64,000 nt of DNA from the NCBI GenBank assembly GCA_964057225.1, contig OZ059894.1, positions 6,235,501 to 6,299,500 on the forward strand, written 5' to 3'. Every line of letters starts with the position of its first letter. Position 1 is the stretch's first letter. This document shows, piece by piece, positions 34,894-45,809 of this stretch. The notes under the pieces were generated by a model. The model searched no databases. It was given only the letters and a program-made list of their open reading frames with translations, and was not told the origin of the DNA. Position numbers and translations under genes: made by a program. This DNA comes from Auanema rhodensis. Lineage: Eukaryota > Nematoda > Chromadorea > Rhabditida > Rhabditidae.

Positions 34894-35056
34894 TTTCTTT
34901 CCTCTGAAAATTGCCTTGGATTTTAAATATCTGAGAGATTATAGATTACTGTGATAAAATTATTAATATTAATCATATTTATGCTGTGCACAACGAGGAT
35001 TATATCTGCTCACGCTTTGCATTATCATTAATTACGGCTGTCATATTGTAATCTGA
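34894..35056 (+). promoter_or_regulatory. 163-nt conserved element, copy 1, in sos-1 proximal 3' UTR
   Basis: Begins TTTCTTTCCTCTG and ends ATTGTAATCTGA. It matches 42263-42425 at 162 of 163 positions with no gap (single T/A difference), although coding exons before it and sequence around it have diverged. It starts 191 nt after the stop codon and ends about 30 nt before an AATAAA (35087-35092), so it should be in the mRNA. Function unknown: a 3' UTR regulatory element or a gene-conversion tract are the main options. Confidence 0.85.
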
Positions 35057-36073
35057 AAATGTTTAAACTTTTTTCCTTTTTTTCCGAATAAATAGTTTTT
35101 ACGGCTTTCTGTTCTTTCGATACTTAAGCAAGCTCAGAAAAAGAGTAAGATTATGTTGTTGAATCAGTGATTAGAGCAATAGAGATAATATATTGTTCTT
35201 GATTTATTTTAAAAGCCACTGCAGATAGATCATCAACAATCAAATAAGCATATCTAGTGTTGCTAATATTTCAAAAATGTTAGAACTTCATTATGTTTTT
35301 ATCATTCTTTTAAATTTTTTAACTGCATATACCTCTATATAGTTATCAGCACATAACTTTATATTAATTTAAAATATAGTTGTTATTATCATTATACATA
35401 AATATGATTAATACGTAATATTCTTAATTAATTAAAATCAGTTATGATCTATTGGGAAAATCATTTAATTTATTCAAACAAATAAATGAACAAAAAACAT
35501 ATAAATTAACATTTATAAAGCTAATGGGATTGAATCATAATATTATTAATATATGGGATATTAACATTTTCTTTTTTTTCAGTTTTTCTTGCGAAGAAAC
35601 TAAATATATTCTCATCTAATCAAGTACAATTATATTAAATACTAATATTAATAAACACAAATTGTGAATAATGTTAGAAAGAATAATGAAACTTTGTTAG
35701 TCATAGCTCAATATGCAACTGCTGATTTTGCATTCATCTGTCTCTTTTACTCCTTTTTTTCTCTAATTCTTAACATCTTTTCCTGCCTCTTTCATCAGTG
35801 GCTGTTTTATATCTCAAGAGGAATTGAATATTCGTTGACTAAATTATGATGAGTCATATTTGTAGGGAATCAATAAGCTTTAGCTGATATTATTTATATT
35901 CAGTATAACTGATTCATAGCCAGTTTGAAAACTCCGCCTCGTTTGCATTGGCATTTAGAGGATTGTTTATAAGATTTAATAGATATTCGTATTTGGTCAC
36001 TTTTATTCATCTTCTTTCACTCTTTATCTCACTTTGCTATTAACATATTAACACCTTACATCAGGTAACTATC

Positions 36074-36547
36074 ATGCTATGCTCTTCATATTTGGAGCAT
36101 AACAGTGTAATTCCCTGGCGGCGAACACACAACAAAGAACGGTTAGTGGACGAAGAAGACGCTTTTCATGAGAATATATTCCAACCTGTTGCCGCTTGTC
36201 TTTTAGTTCAAAAGGTGTTGCTTCTGGATACATTACCAACACACCATTCATGCAACGCATATTTGCCTATAGCTCACTGTACTTCTAATACTCTACCTAT
36301 TCATCAATATCAAGATAAAAACAAAATTTATATGGATTATGAGAACCAATTATTCTCATCACTATCATTATCATCATCAAAAACAACGTCTTCATCTTCA
36401 TCATATCGGTCACAGCAACATTCACACTGCTGTCAGAACTATCTACGTTCCATGAAGTTATCACGTAATTCTCAGAAACGACGAAAAGAACAAATGTGTC
36501 ATTGTTTGTACGTTTTTCTAAATTTTTTGAAAAAGATTTTCACTTGA
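36074..36547 (+). CDS. Orphan open frame of 157 codons between the sos-1 tails
   Basis: Single frame from ATG at 36074 to TGA, preceded by an acceptor-like ACATCAG at about 36060-36066. The peptide has a Ser-rich run (SSLSLSSSKTTSSSSS) and a basic end (SRNSQKRRKEQ). Composition is intermediate between coding and chance. No family recognised; a donor-like GTGTTG occurs inside it at about 36214, so only part may be exonic. Low confidence. Confidence 0.25.
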   Translation: MLCSSYLEHNSVIPWRRTHNKERLVDEEDAFHENIFQPVAACLLVQKVLLLDTLPTHHSCNAYLPIAHCTSNTLPIHQYQDKNKIYMDYENQLFSSLSLSSSKTTSSSSSYRSQQHSHCCQNYLRSMKLSRNSQKRRKEQMCHCLYVFLNFLKKIFT

Positions 36548-39500
36548 TTTCACATGCTTTGTTTCTTTTATTATTATTAAATCATTTGATTAAATATTTA
36601 TATCTGAATAATGAATCAAACACCCGAAAGCTATTTGTATTCAAAAGGCGGGTATATGTTGTCTTTGTTTTCTAAATAAAGCATTTTAATTATGATAATT
36701 CATCAATATGCATTATCTAGTTTTACGTAGATGATTATAAAATAGGAAATAGCCGGAAATTAAAATACTCTTGTAATAGTTAGAGCTGAATATGACTCGT
36801 ATGTAGATATAAAATGAAAAAATTTGAAATAATCCTCATCAATTCCGTTGTAATGTCAAGATTGTACCTTGATCTCAACTCCCAACGGAAGAGAATCATC
36901 ATTGTCATCTTTTTGACAGACTTGTCATCACTTTTATAAAGATTCATGTCATTTGATGCAGGATTTATTTCGTCCATATCCAATCATCCGTACTGCTACC
37001 TGACTAATCAAGCTGTGAACATCCACCATACTTCCTTATGGCAAACTGCTCACCTCTTAATAATACGTGTGAATTACTTTTGATGACTGCATATACTCCT
37101 GGTGATGTGGCTCGAGTAATGAGGGCAAGCTGAGATGAAGAGTCGGGATGGGAGGAGTGATGGAAGATGACAGGGGCGGGGCTGCAACACTCACTTGAAC
37201 TGGATCACTGGTCCTCCTAACACATAACATTACTTACATTGGTACATATTCACCTCTGACAGTGTACTAGCAGTTTTCTCCTAATCTCACTTGACTTCGA
37301 TTAGTGATCAACAATGGTTTTCCTTGTGATTTGTCTACGTCCTGAAGAGGCAGTAAGTTTTTTTCTTTTCTTTTCTTATTTATTATGGTTATATAATACA
37401 TTGAGAATACGTTCAAAATTGTCTTATGTACTTCATTCAAAATATGGTAAAGGCCTGTTTACTATACGATTCATTAATTTCGGCTGTTGCCTCTCACTAG
37501 AAACAGGTGGCAAATCATAGCACTAGTTTAGTATATTTCAGTCTTAATTATGAACACCTCATGCTGAGGACATGAGGGTCCATATCTATGTGTCCTAATC
37601 ATCTCATTACTTCTCCTAATAGCTAATAGGTACATTTTCGTTAGTGTTATGGTCATCATCTGTTGCCCATACATAGATCAAATTGCTAACTGATGATGTC
37701 AGATTACGGTTTATGATTTGCTAAAATCACACCATTTCTTATTGCTATTCCTATACCAATCTCATATATTCAATTAATATTTTAAAATTCAATGCAGTTA
37801 ATGCTTCACATTTGATATTTTGATTGATACAAAGTTTTTGACATGTATTGGAACTCGTCCTGTTTTTTTTTCGAACAATTTTTTTCGTCAAAAAAAGTTC
37901 TCCATCAATTCTTTTCCGCTGTGATAATATGTCCTAAAAATCTTCAGTTTTACCTTTTTTTTTGTGTTGTAGCAAGTAGAAGTGTCATCAAGTCCTCAAG
38001 ACAATAGGCCATTGTTTCATTAAGTGGATTAGGAGTATTTATTTGTTAAGATGTGGCTTTGATATGCCGTCTATAACCTTTTAAAGGAGTCACACGGTTA
38101 ATTAAGATTGTTAAAAGGTAAAACATGCCGACAATCCTCCTGGCAACCTGGAAAGCTGCTCAGTAGGGGGTAGTCATGAGAGCTGTGTGAAAATCTCACA
38201 AATCTGATCTGTACCTTCTTCCCAGCATTGTTCATCTGTTTTTCAAAGTGTGCTGGATCACTTTTTACTTCTTTTTTCTTTCGAAATTTCAATGAAACCA
38301 AAATGTATCTTGGTTTCTCTTCATCCACGCAACTTGCGTAACACTTTAGTTCGATTCCGGTGAGAAAGTTGGAATGTTATTCATCAACATCGCCATCCTA
38401 TTGTGTTGCTAACATTCTAAAAGACATAGAAATATGTTCTATCTATGTATTCCTTTATTGGTTAACATCTTATTATTTCGTTTCCTAGCTGTATAATTTT
38501 TCTTTTGTTACTTTGTCTTGTAAAAAAATCATATAACAGATGAGAATTGGTAAGAGAGTGAAAAAGCGAGCGATAGAGAGAAAGAGAGTAAAAGGTAAAA
38601 GAGAAAAACAATGTATGAATATATGAGTGAAAAGAAAAGCTATATGGTGATGATGATGTGAGGATACTTGCGAATTACGCAACATGAATCATTCTATTCT
38701 TAAGCTTTTGACAGGTGCTCGTTGTAGTATAATTGGGTACTGGATACCAAGTGATCATCTGCTACATTACCTGCTTCTCTTTGACCCATTAAATAGGCTG
38801 GCTACTACTAAAAAATACAAAAAAGCTCTATTGTATAATTAAGTGCTTTGTAAAAACCATATACCATAAAGCCAGGAAGATTGCAGTTCGTTTGTAAGAT
38901 TGCCAAAGCTTTTATCATTATGGATTCAACAGCTTTGAGAATCAGTTATTTATTAAGTCATCAGCTTTGATACAAACATTTAAGCATATGAAAGACAACT
39001 TTCAGCTATCTGATTTCTCTCCTCACATGTATTTATTTGTTTTCTCGTCATAGATGCCCATTTTATCAAAATAATTTGATCAGCCAACTTGTTGTCTTAG
39101 CATTTCTAAGTCGACATCTTCCGCTTTTACTTAGGTCATATGATTAAAGAACTTATTTTTCGCGCATTGTGATAACGGAATTCGTTGAGCTCGAATTCGA
39201 TTAATCGCTTCAGTGATTTCTGGCTTCAACAGAACATCGCTAAATGGTGATGTTTTGATAAATGAAAAACAGTGAATGACACAACTCATGGATGTGTTGA
39301 GAGATCATTGAGAAAAATGTGAGAAGTATGTAGAGAGGGAAGCGAATGATGAGAGAGAAAGAGAAGGGGGGGGGGAAACATTAATGAAAGATACTTCGAT
39401 CATACAGTCAAAATAATGAGAAAAAGATTGAAGAAATGAGAGCGACTAGACTAAACAGACAGCCAGTTTTACTGAATCCTTTTTCGCGTTTTTTTGCTAG

Positions 39501-40103
39501 CTCACTAAGTCTGGTTGCCAGTTCTGCTTGTCATATCTCGTGATCAGCGTATCTTTCGTGTTTACCGACTGTTTCCGGTCATCGTTGACCCTGCAGAAGT
39601 TTTTCTTCTGATCTAGTTCTAGCCTTCCAGCGATGATGTCGTTATGATTTTTATTTTTTCTTCTCTTCTGGCTTCATATCATCTCTTGTTTGTCTGCTCA
39701 CCATATTTGGCGTTGACGTTAAACCTTCAAGCGTAGGCCAGCCGCGTGGCTGCGAATGTTATTAATATTTTTGCTGTTTCTTTATTGTTTCAAAAAATAG
39801 AAAAAAAAACTTACTTATAGAATGAATTCATTTCATTTCTGCTGTGTTTGTCCTCAATCTCCTTCAGCTACAAAAGAGTATCAGGTAGATTTTCAACCTG
39901 TCTCAATTTGTAAACTACAAATTGAGCATTATTATGGCTTAATGCCAAGAGTACTTTGCAAATGTTTTTCCTTGTTTTGAATGAAGTCATAGGACGTCTG
40001 TAGTACTGAACTAGTTGGGTCAATGATAGTTCGCGAACTATTATTGATCCAAATTCTCTTAAAAAAAACTTTCTTATCAAATTATTTTTTTAATTGTTTT
40101 CAG

Positions 40104-42072
40104 CAATTCTTTGAATCAATAAATCCATCATCGGAATTTAATGATGATGAAGAAGCTCTACAGACGTATTTATACGAAAGATCTCATAAGCTACAATCTG
40201 CTAAGGGCTATGATAAGACACCTGATCTCAATGTGGTAAGTCAACTTCTCTTGTCACTATGCAATCTTTTTTTTCAGTTTTTCATATATTTTTTAAACTT
40301 TTTGTATGTTTTCAGAAGAACAAACGGTCTCATCTTCTGAAATCTCCAGCTATAAAACCTAAGTCGAATGTATATACCATTCCACAACATCATCAAGAGT
40401 CGACTACACCTTCAGCTCCTCCTCTATCAAACATCAATGAGTAAGTATTTATTCTTTTATGAAACAAAAAACAACAACATGTGAACGTTCTCTAAGCTTT
40501 GTCTTTGGCCCATTCATCCAACTTTCCAAATATTTTTATGGAATTCAGAATATTGTTATGTTTATATGAATATATTGATTAACTTGATGAAGAACACCGA
40601 ATGTATTTCCGTTATGACGACATCTTCGCCATCATGTGTATATATGAGTGTGTATCGTGTCGCAAACTGCATCGCAAAGACATTAAGGTTTCTTTCCACA
40701 CCTGCTACGTATTTCCGGTAGCAAATGAAGTCAAATAATGTTTCTTTTAATCTATAGATTGCGTAAATATTCTGCTTTTTATGTTTTTTCTCACTTTCTC
40801 TCTATATGCATTAGAAGCTATGGTGCGACCAAATTAAGTGTCAGTCGACTTTGGAGAATTCTTTGTAGAGGGTCAGACCGCTCATACTGTCTATCGACTA
40901 TTCACATCCACTTCCGGTATGAGTACATCATCATCATCACCAACTCCCACCTCCCGAACTGTCCTTTCTTCTCAACCGTCCTTATATATAGAGAAGACCA
41001 AATATCAGTCTTTTCATTGTTTTTAGCATTTGATACAACATCATTGAATCGCGTGTCTACTCTAACTACCGACATCATTGTCATTTCTTGTCAACTTCTC
41101 ACTCTCATTTCCTTGCCTGAATGCTGTGTGTGTTCATTCCTACCTTTTCTAAATCTATCACCGTCATCCTATGTAAACAGATTATTTGATCTCCATTTTC
41201 TCCCATTACATATGGTCAATTTCTCAAATGTCATTTCATTCTTTACTTTTCTTCCAGACCAAGATCCGCTTTCTTGATTCCTACAAAAGACGACTGTCTC
41301 ATGACTGTAGATTCAAATCATATTCGTCAGTATACCGGAGAAGGTGCTCCCAACATACGCAAGATGCCAGCTAAAATTGGTTAGTTTTTCACTTGAAGCT
41401 TTTTTCAATTTAATAATATTTGATTTTAAGGTCTTCTTCCACCTCCTCCAACCTATCCTCGTAGGACGTCGCCTAAGCCTCTTCTTATCCCATCTGCTCC
41501 TCCTCAACATCTTCTCCAAAAAATGCAACCACATTCACCTCTGTCTACTCGCACTCCATCTACACCTAAGTCGGCTAATCGCACACCAGCTGGTAAATCA
41601 AGAGATTTACTTTATCTTTGTTACCAATTACATGTTTCAGTATCAGATGCCTTTACATTTCCGTCAGCTGAGCCATCTGGAGCTCATTTAGTCTGTAATT
41701 CTTGTGATGTTAATAACTATGAAAGGTGAAGAAATTATTTGAAATAACCTAATTTTCTAACTTTCTAAATTTCAGACCTCGTTCTGCTGAAGTTAATTCT
41801 CCATCCTCCTCATCACCTCCCGCCTTACCTCCTCGAAGAGGGTCCCATGTTCAGATGACTCCACCTCCATTGCCCCCAAAACCAAAGTGAGTATTTTTAT
41901 AATCTTTTTTTTTCAAAATTCATTCATTTAAACTTAAAATTCATAATCATTTTTCAGCCGAGGAACATCATCACCTCCTCCACTCCCACCCAAAACGTAC
42001 AAACAGAGATTGAATAGTCCAGAATTCCAAAAAAGGAATATGATCTCTACACTCTCACCTGCAGGAAAATAA
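40104..42072 (+). CDS. sos-1: Second sos-1 C-terminal cassette (seven duplicated tail exons)
   Basis: Exons 40104-40235, 40316-40440, 41258-41379, 41431-41592, 41647-41725, 41776-41886 and 41958-42072 match sos-1 exons 30-36 one for one. Phases are identical, and an open frame runs to TAA. Examples: QFFESINPSSEFNDDEEAL (copy 1 [19 protein letters not shown]), [15 protein letters not shown] and [16 protein letters not shown]. The residues have diverged in many places but no frameshift or stop occurs, so it is probably functional. Its first acceptor (TTTTCAG) can receive exon 33141-33299 by a 6.8-kb splice, giving a SOS-1 with an alternative adaptor-binding tail. It has its own PxxP ligands ([19 protein letters not shown]). 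No start codon or upstream promoter of its own was recognised, but a separate small gene cannot be excluded. Confidence 0.88.
40815..40916 (+). CDS. Possible cassette exon in the second sos-1 tail
   Basis: A 102-nt stop-free stretch lies between acceptor TGCATTAG and donor GTATGA in the long intron 40441-41257. Its entry phase (one base) and exit phase (two bases) match the flanking exons, so inclusion would add 34 residues in frame. The peptide is not similar to any known SOS part and codon use is ordinary. The first tail has no counterpart. Confidence 0.25.
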
Positions 42073-42262
42073 TCTAATTTTCTAACCATCTTTATTAGTT
42101 CAACGCTTGACACTACCCTCTCATTTCTGATAATACCAATTCGAGTTTTGGCTTTTTTGCCTTCCTAATTGTTTTTTTTGTGTCGGATATAATTCATCTT
42201 TCAAGCCATTGATGACATGATCTCGTTTGTACTTAGATAGAGTTTCGCTCAAATCTTCTTCA

Positions 42263-42425
42263 TTTCTTTCCTCTGAAAATTGCCTTGGATTTAAAATATC
42301 TGAGAGATTATAGATTACTGTGATAAAATTATTAATATTAATCATATTTATGCTGTGCACAACGAGGATTATATCTGCTCACGCTTTGCATTATCATTAA
42401 TTACGGCTGTCATATTGTAATCTGA
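42263..42425 (+). promoter_or_regulatory. 163-nt conserved element, copy 2, after the second sos-1 tail
   Basis: Partner of 34894-35056, 162 of 163 identical. It also begins exactly 191 nt after the stop codon of its tail. Outside the block the two copies quickly stop matching. A partly similar stretch precedes it (CTTGTACTTAGAT in copy 1 about 34845, TTTGTACTTAGAT in copy 2 about 42227), showing that both 3' UTRs are homologous but only this part is preserved. Confidence 0.85.
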
Positions 42426-45092
42426 TAAATTTAAAAACATTTTCCCTTTTATATCATTTTTGAAACAAAATTTATCCAAATTGTCATTTATATTGCTCCA
42501 AATAATGATTAAATCATCATCTATAATTCAAATGTACAGAAAAGAGAATCTGAATCAAAAAAGTACGTTCTTGGTTTTTATCCTCTATGTGTACTTACCA
42601 TACTTGCAAGATGTACTTTAACTTGAAAAGGAAGCATCAACTTCCGAATCAACCCGTACACACATGGAAATGATCAAAAATCAGATATTATAGTTATATG
42701 ACTAAGTTGAGCTTGCACAGTTGATTGCAGGTAAGTCTGAGCTTTGTTTCCAAAAATAAGATCAGCAGTCTTCGAATTTACTATGAAACCAGTTTTATGA
42801 TGTATTTCTTTATCTAGATAGAGAACATCATGTGGAACTAAATCAAAGATAGAAATACCACATTGGAATAACATAACATTCTTATATTTTTTTCTTTGGG
42901 TTAAAATATTTTTTTGATAAAAAAAGACATATATTTGGACTATGAAAATCAAAACAATGAAATCAACACCGCTTATCCTATTTCTGAGAGATTTGAAAAA
43001 ATCTTATTGTCAAGTCATTGCTTGAACATATGATTTTTAATCTGTGAACTTGACATCGTTTTTTTTAAATGATTAGCATGGTTAAGAGCACCTCAATATG
43101 GAATGATACCAAAAACTATGCTGGGATTCAGCGTCATCTGTAGTTCCAAAAAAATCTCAGAACATTGATTGATAAGTTCTGTTCGCTGGGTTTGATTCAT
43201 TCTCAAAACTTTTTTTGTGATTTTTCATTTGCGACCTCTTGACGACATGCACTACGTCGTAGTTATCATCATAAAGTATTTTCTGAGGTTGATGCCCTTA
43301 TCAATTTTCATGCAATTTGAAGTCATTTTCTTTTAAAAAATAGCTTAAAATAAATGAAAAAAAGAAAATTATGGATTATGAATTGCTCAATAGTAAAATA
43401 TACAATTCTTTAAGTATTAGTCAATCTTTTTTTTTAATTGTTTGTTGTTTGAACACAACTAAAAGATATTGATTAGTGTTATTCTGATGTTATAAATCCA
43501 ATCCAAATAATATTAAATATAACTATTATGCTTTATTTAACTGACATTTTAAATAAATAATAATAACATATTAATATTAATATTAATATATATATATATA
43601 TATATATATATACTTTGTTATAATTAATTCTAAAACTTTTTCAAAGTGATTGTCGTAAAGTTTAAATTAGAACCTGGAAAGGTTTATGTTCAAACATCAG
43701 ATCTATTAGATATTGGATTTCTTATTTTTGAAAATAAGTTAGACATATAAAACATTTTAGAAGATATTATATAAATCTGTATTTATAAATAATATCTTTT
43801 CAACTAAGATTTATAACCACTAAAGAAGGCGTTCTGATTTATACTCATAATCCTTATGTTATATCCTTCATAAAACATATATAAGAAATCGAAAAGAGAA
43901 TAGATAAAGATTTGATTATTCGAATTAAACAGATTTTTTCTTATTTTTTTTGTTTAATTCACAAGAATTACGAATAGAATGAATCATATTATCCAATCTT
44001 CAAACTATGATATCAACACAGGATTTGAATGATCAATGAAACCAATATGAGCATTATATCTCTTGACCAATAATACAGGGGTTTCATCTGTTTCCCAAGC
44101 TCTTTTTATAATTTTAGAGAAAGCAACCAATTACATATGTGTATTAACATGATATGACAATTGTTTTTTCAAATTTTTTAAACTTTTCGGCGAAACTAAA
44201 CGTTTCTTAGAATATCGTTTGTTTGAAATTCCTAAAGCAATGAGGCTATTACTGTATTATGGCCAAACTGTTGGTGTCGAGATTTCATAAGCAAATCAAA
44301 CATCATATTTTCTTTTTTTTTTCGATGACCAAAGAGATGGAACATAAACGATTTGCATCTCTCATGCATAATAAAACATCTAAATTTTTTTTTATACATA
44401 CGGAAAGAACACGAATTCCTTAACGATATGAAGGTGTATAAAGGGAAGGTCAGTTAGTCCATTTCATGACCTACTTGCTTTGAATAAAAGGAATACGTAT
44501 GTACAACATATATACGAAGGCGACAAGGTCGCTTGTTCCAGCTACTATTATTGCTACTAGTTAAATTCCCACGATTTTTCTTTTTCAACTTTACCTACAC
44601 TCAGCATGTTCTGAAAACTTTTTTTGACACACCTGTATCGTTCTCCAACATTTTCTCAGCTCGTATCCAAAATAACTACCAAGCTCAGAATACATTTTTT
44701 TCAAATTACGGTCAGTAATCAGCAAAAAAGAGAGGCAATTATCGATGTTTTAGTTTAAGGAACAGAAAAATTTAAGTTATTTCCTAATCTTCATCATTCG
44801 TTCAAAATTGTTTTTATTTTTAGTAAAAAGTTTGTTAAATTATTTAGAATACGATGAGAGTGCTGTAACGATAATTTGTGATAAATTTCTTCTAAACATT
44901 CGTATCAATTATTCCATCTTTCGTATTTTTTCAAACGATTCATTAATCCTGTCCTCATTCTCAGAGAAGTTTGATTCTTTTAGATGTTTCTCTCATTCTA
45001 ATCCGAATCATATATACAAGAAAATATTTTTTACTCAATGAACTATGCTTTGAATAATTTTATGAAATTTTATAATTTTTTTTTAGATAATT
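42426..45092. other. Intergenic region, AT-rich
   Basis: Between the second sos-1 tail and the small peptide gene I see only AT-rich sequence, including a (TA)n tract at 43586-43612. A minus-strand open frame at 42674-42952 and plus-strand frames at 44533-45041 look like chance, with no splice or start context. Confidence 0.5.
43586..43612. repeat. (TA)n microsatellite
   Basis: About 27 nt of uninterrupted TA repeat. Confidence 0.95.
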
Positions 45093-45308
45093 ATGAACAG
45101 AAATCAGATCATATGCTTTGTATTTCTTATTATTTTTTCAATTGTAATGGCTGAACTTTCCATTGATGGAGATGAGGTAATATTTTAAGAAATATTTCAT
45201 TTCATTCAATTTGTTAATGTTAATTTTTATTTTTTAAATTATTTTATTTAGTTGGTTCTATCAATGAAAGAAAATGTTCGTGTTCATCGTGCTGACGAAA
45301 CTCTCTAA
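45093..45308 (+). CDS. Small secreted peptide, 46 residues, two exons
   Basis: Exon 45093-45176 encodes a textbook signal peptide (MNRNQIICFVFLIIFSIVMA) plus ELSIDGDE. Donor GTAATA and acceptor TTTATTTAG bound a 75-nt intron, and exon 45252-45308 adds LVLSMKENVRVHRADETL and a stop. The ATG lies six bases after acceptor-like TTTTTTTTAG, a likely trans-splice site. AATAAA occurs about 95 nt after the stop. The predicted mature peptide is about 26 residues, has no cysteine and no dibasic cleavage site, and I do not recognise the family. Neuropeptide-like or small effector roles are guesses. Confidence 0.65.
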
Positions 45309-45809
45309 ATATGAAAAATGACAAATTGAATATTTTTAAATTATTAAATTAAAGATATAAATTGACATGTCTTAATAATATGTTTGTGTCGTATATTTAT
45401 TTGATGAATAAAATAATTATAACTCAAAGCAAGCATTTTAACCTGTTTTTTTTTTGAAAATATGAATAGTAAATATTCAATTTCAATTGATTATTTCATT
45501 TGATAATATAAGAAATTAATAAAATCAAAATAAGTAATGAACTGATCAATGATAAATTAAAAAAGATTTATGGGAATCAAATCAAATATACAATACAGAA
45601 TGAATCATGTATACAACATTTATTGATAATCTACAATTTAAAAAATTGGAATGAGAACGAAAGTAGATTTTAGAAGGACACACAGCGTTTTATTTTTTTA
45701 AATGATTAAAAATTGATTAAATAGAAACAAATTATCAATAAGTGAGAAAGATTTTCAACGTTTATGAGAGAGAAAAAGCTGTATAATTGGTATCTATCTT
45801 CGGAAATTA
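45309..45809. other. Convergent 3' region, nothing further identified
   Basis: Space between the peptide gene and unc-23, which face each other. It holds their 3' UTRs; several AATAAA-like hexamers occur on both strands. Confidence 0.5.

Larger units (their letters stand above)
34704..40103 (+). other. 5.4-kb spacer between the two sos-1 tails
   Basis: If the second tail is used, this region lies inside a long intron. It includes the first 3' UTR, a possible orphan frame at 36074-36547, a GC-rich patch at about 37160-37195 (GGGGCGGGGC) that could be an internal promoter, and a G10 homopolymer near 39367. No other exons were recognised. Confidence 0.5.

Noticed and set aside
39360-39375. G10 run (and a G9 run near 47811) as possible quadruplex or assembly artefact
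   Set aside because: Single homopolymers without the four G-tracts a quadruplex needs; nothing further to support.
28612-42072. Second sos-1 tail as a processed or decayed pseudogene
   Set aside because: Introns are retained, all seven phases and the frame are intact, and SH3-ligand motifs are preserved.
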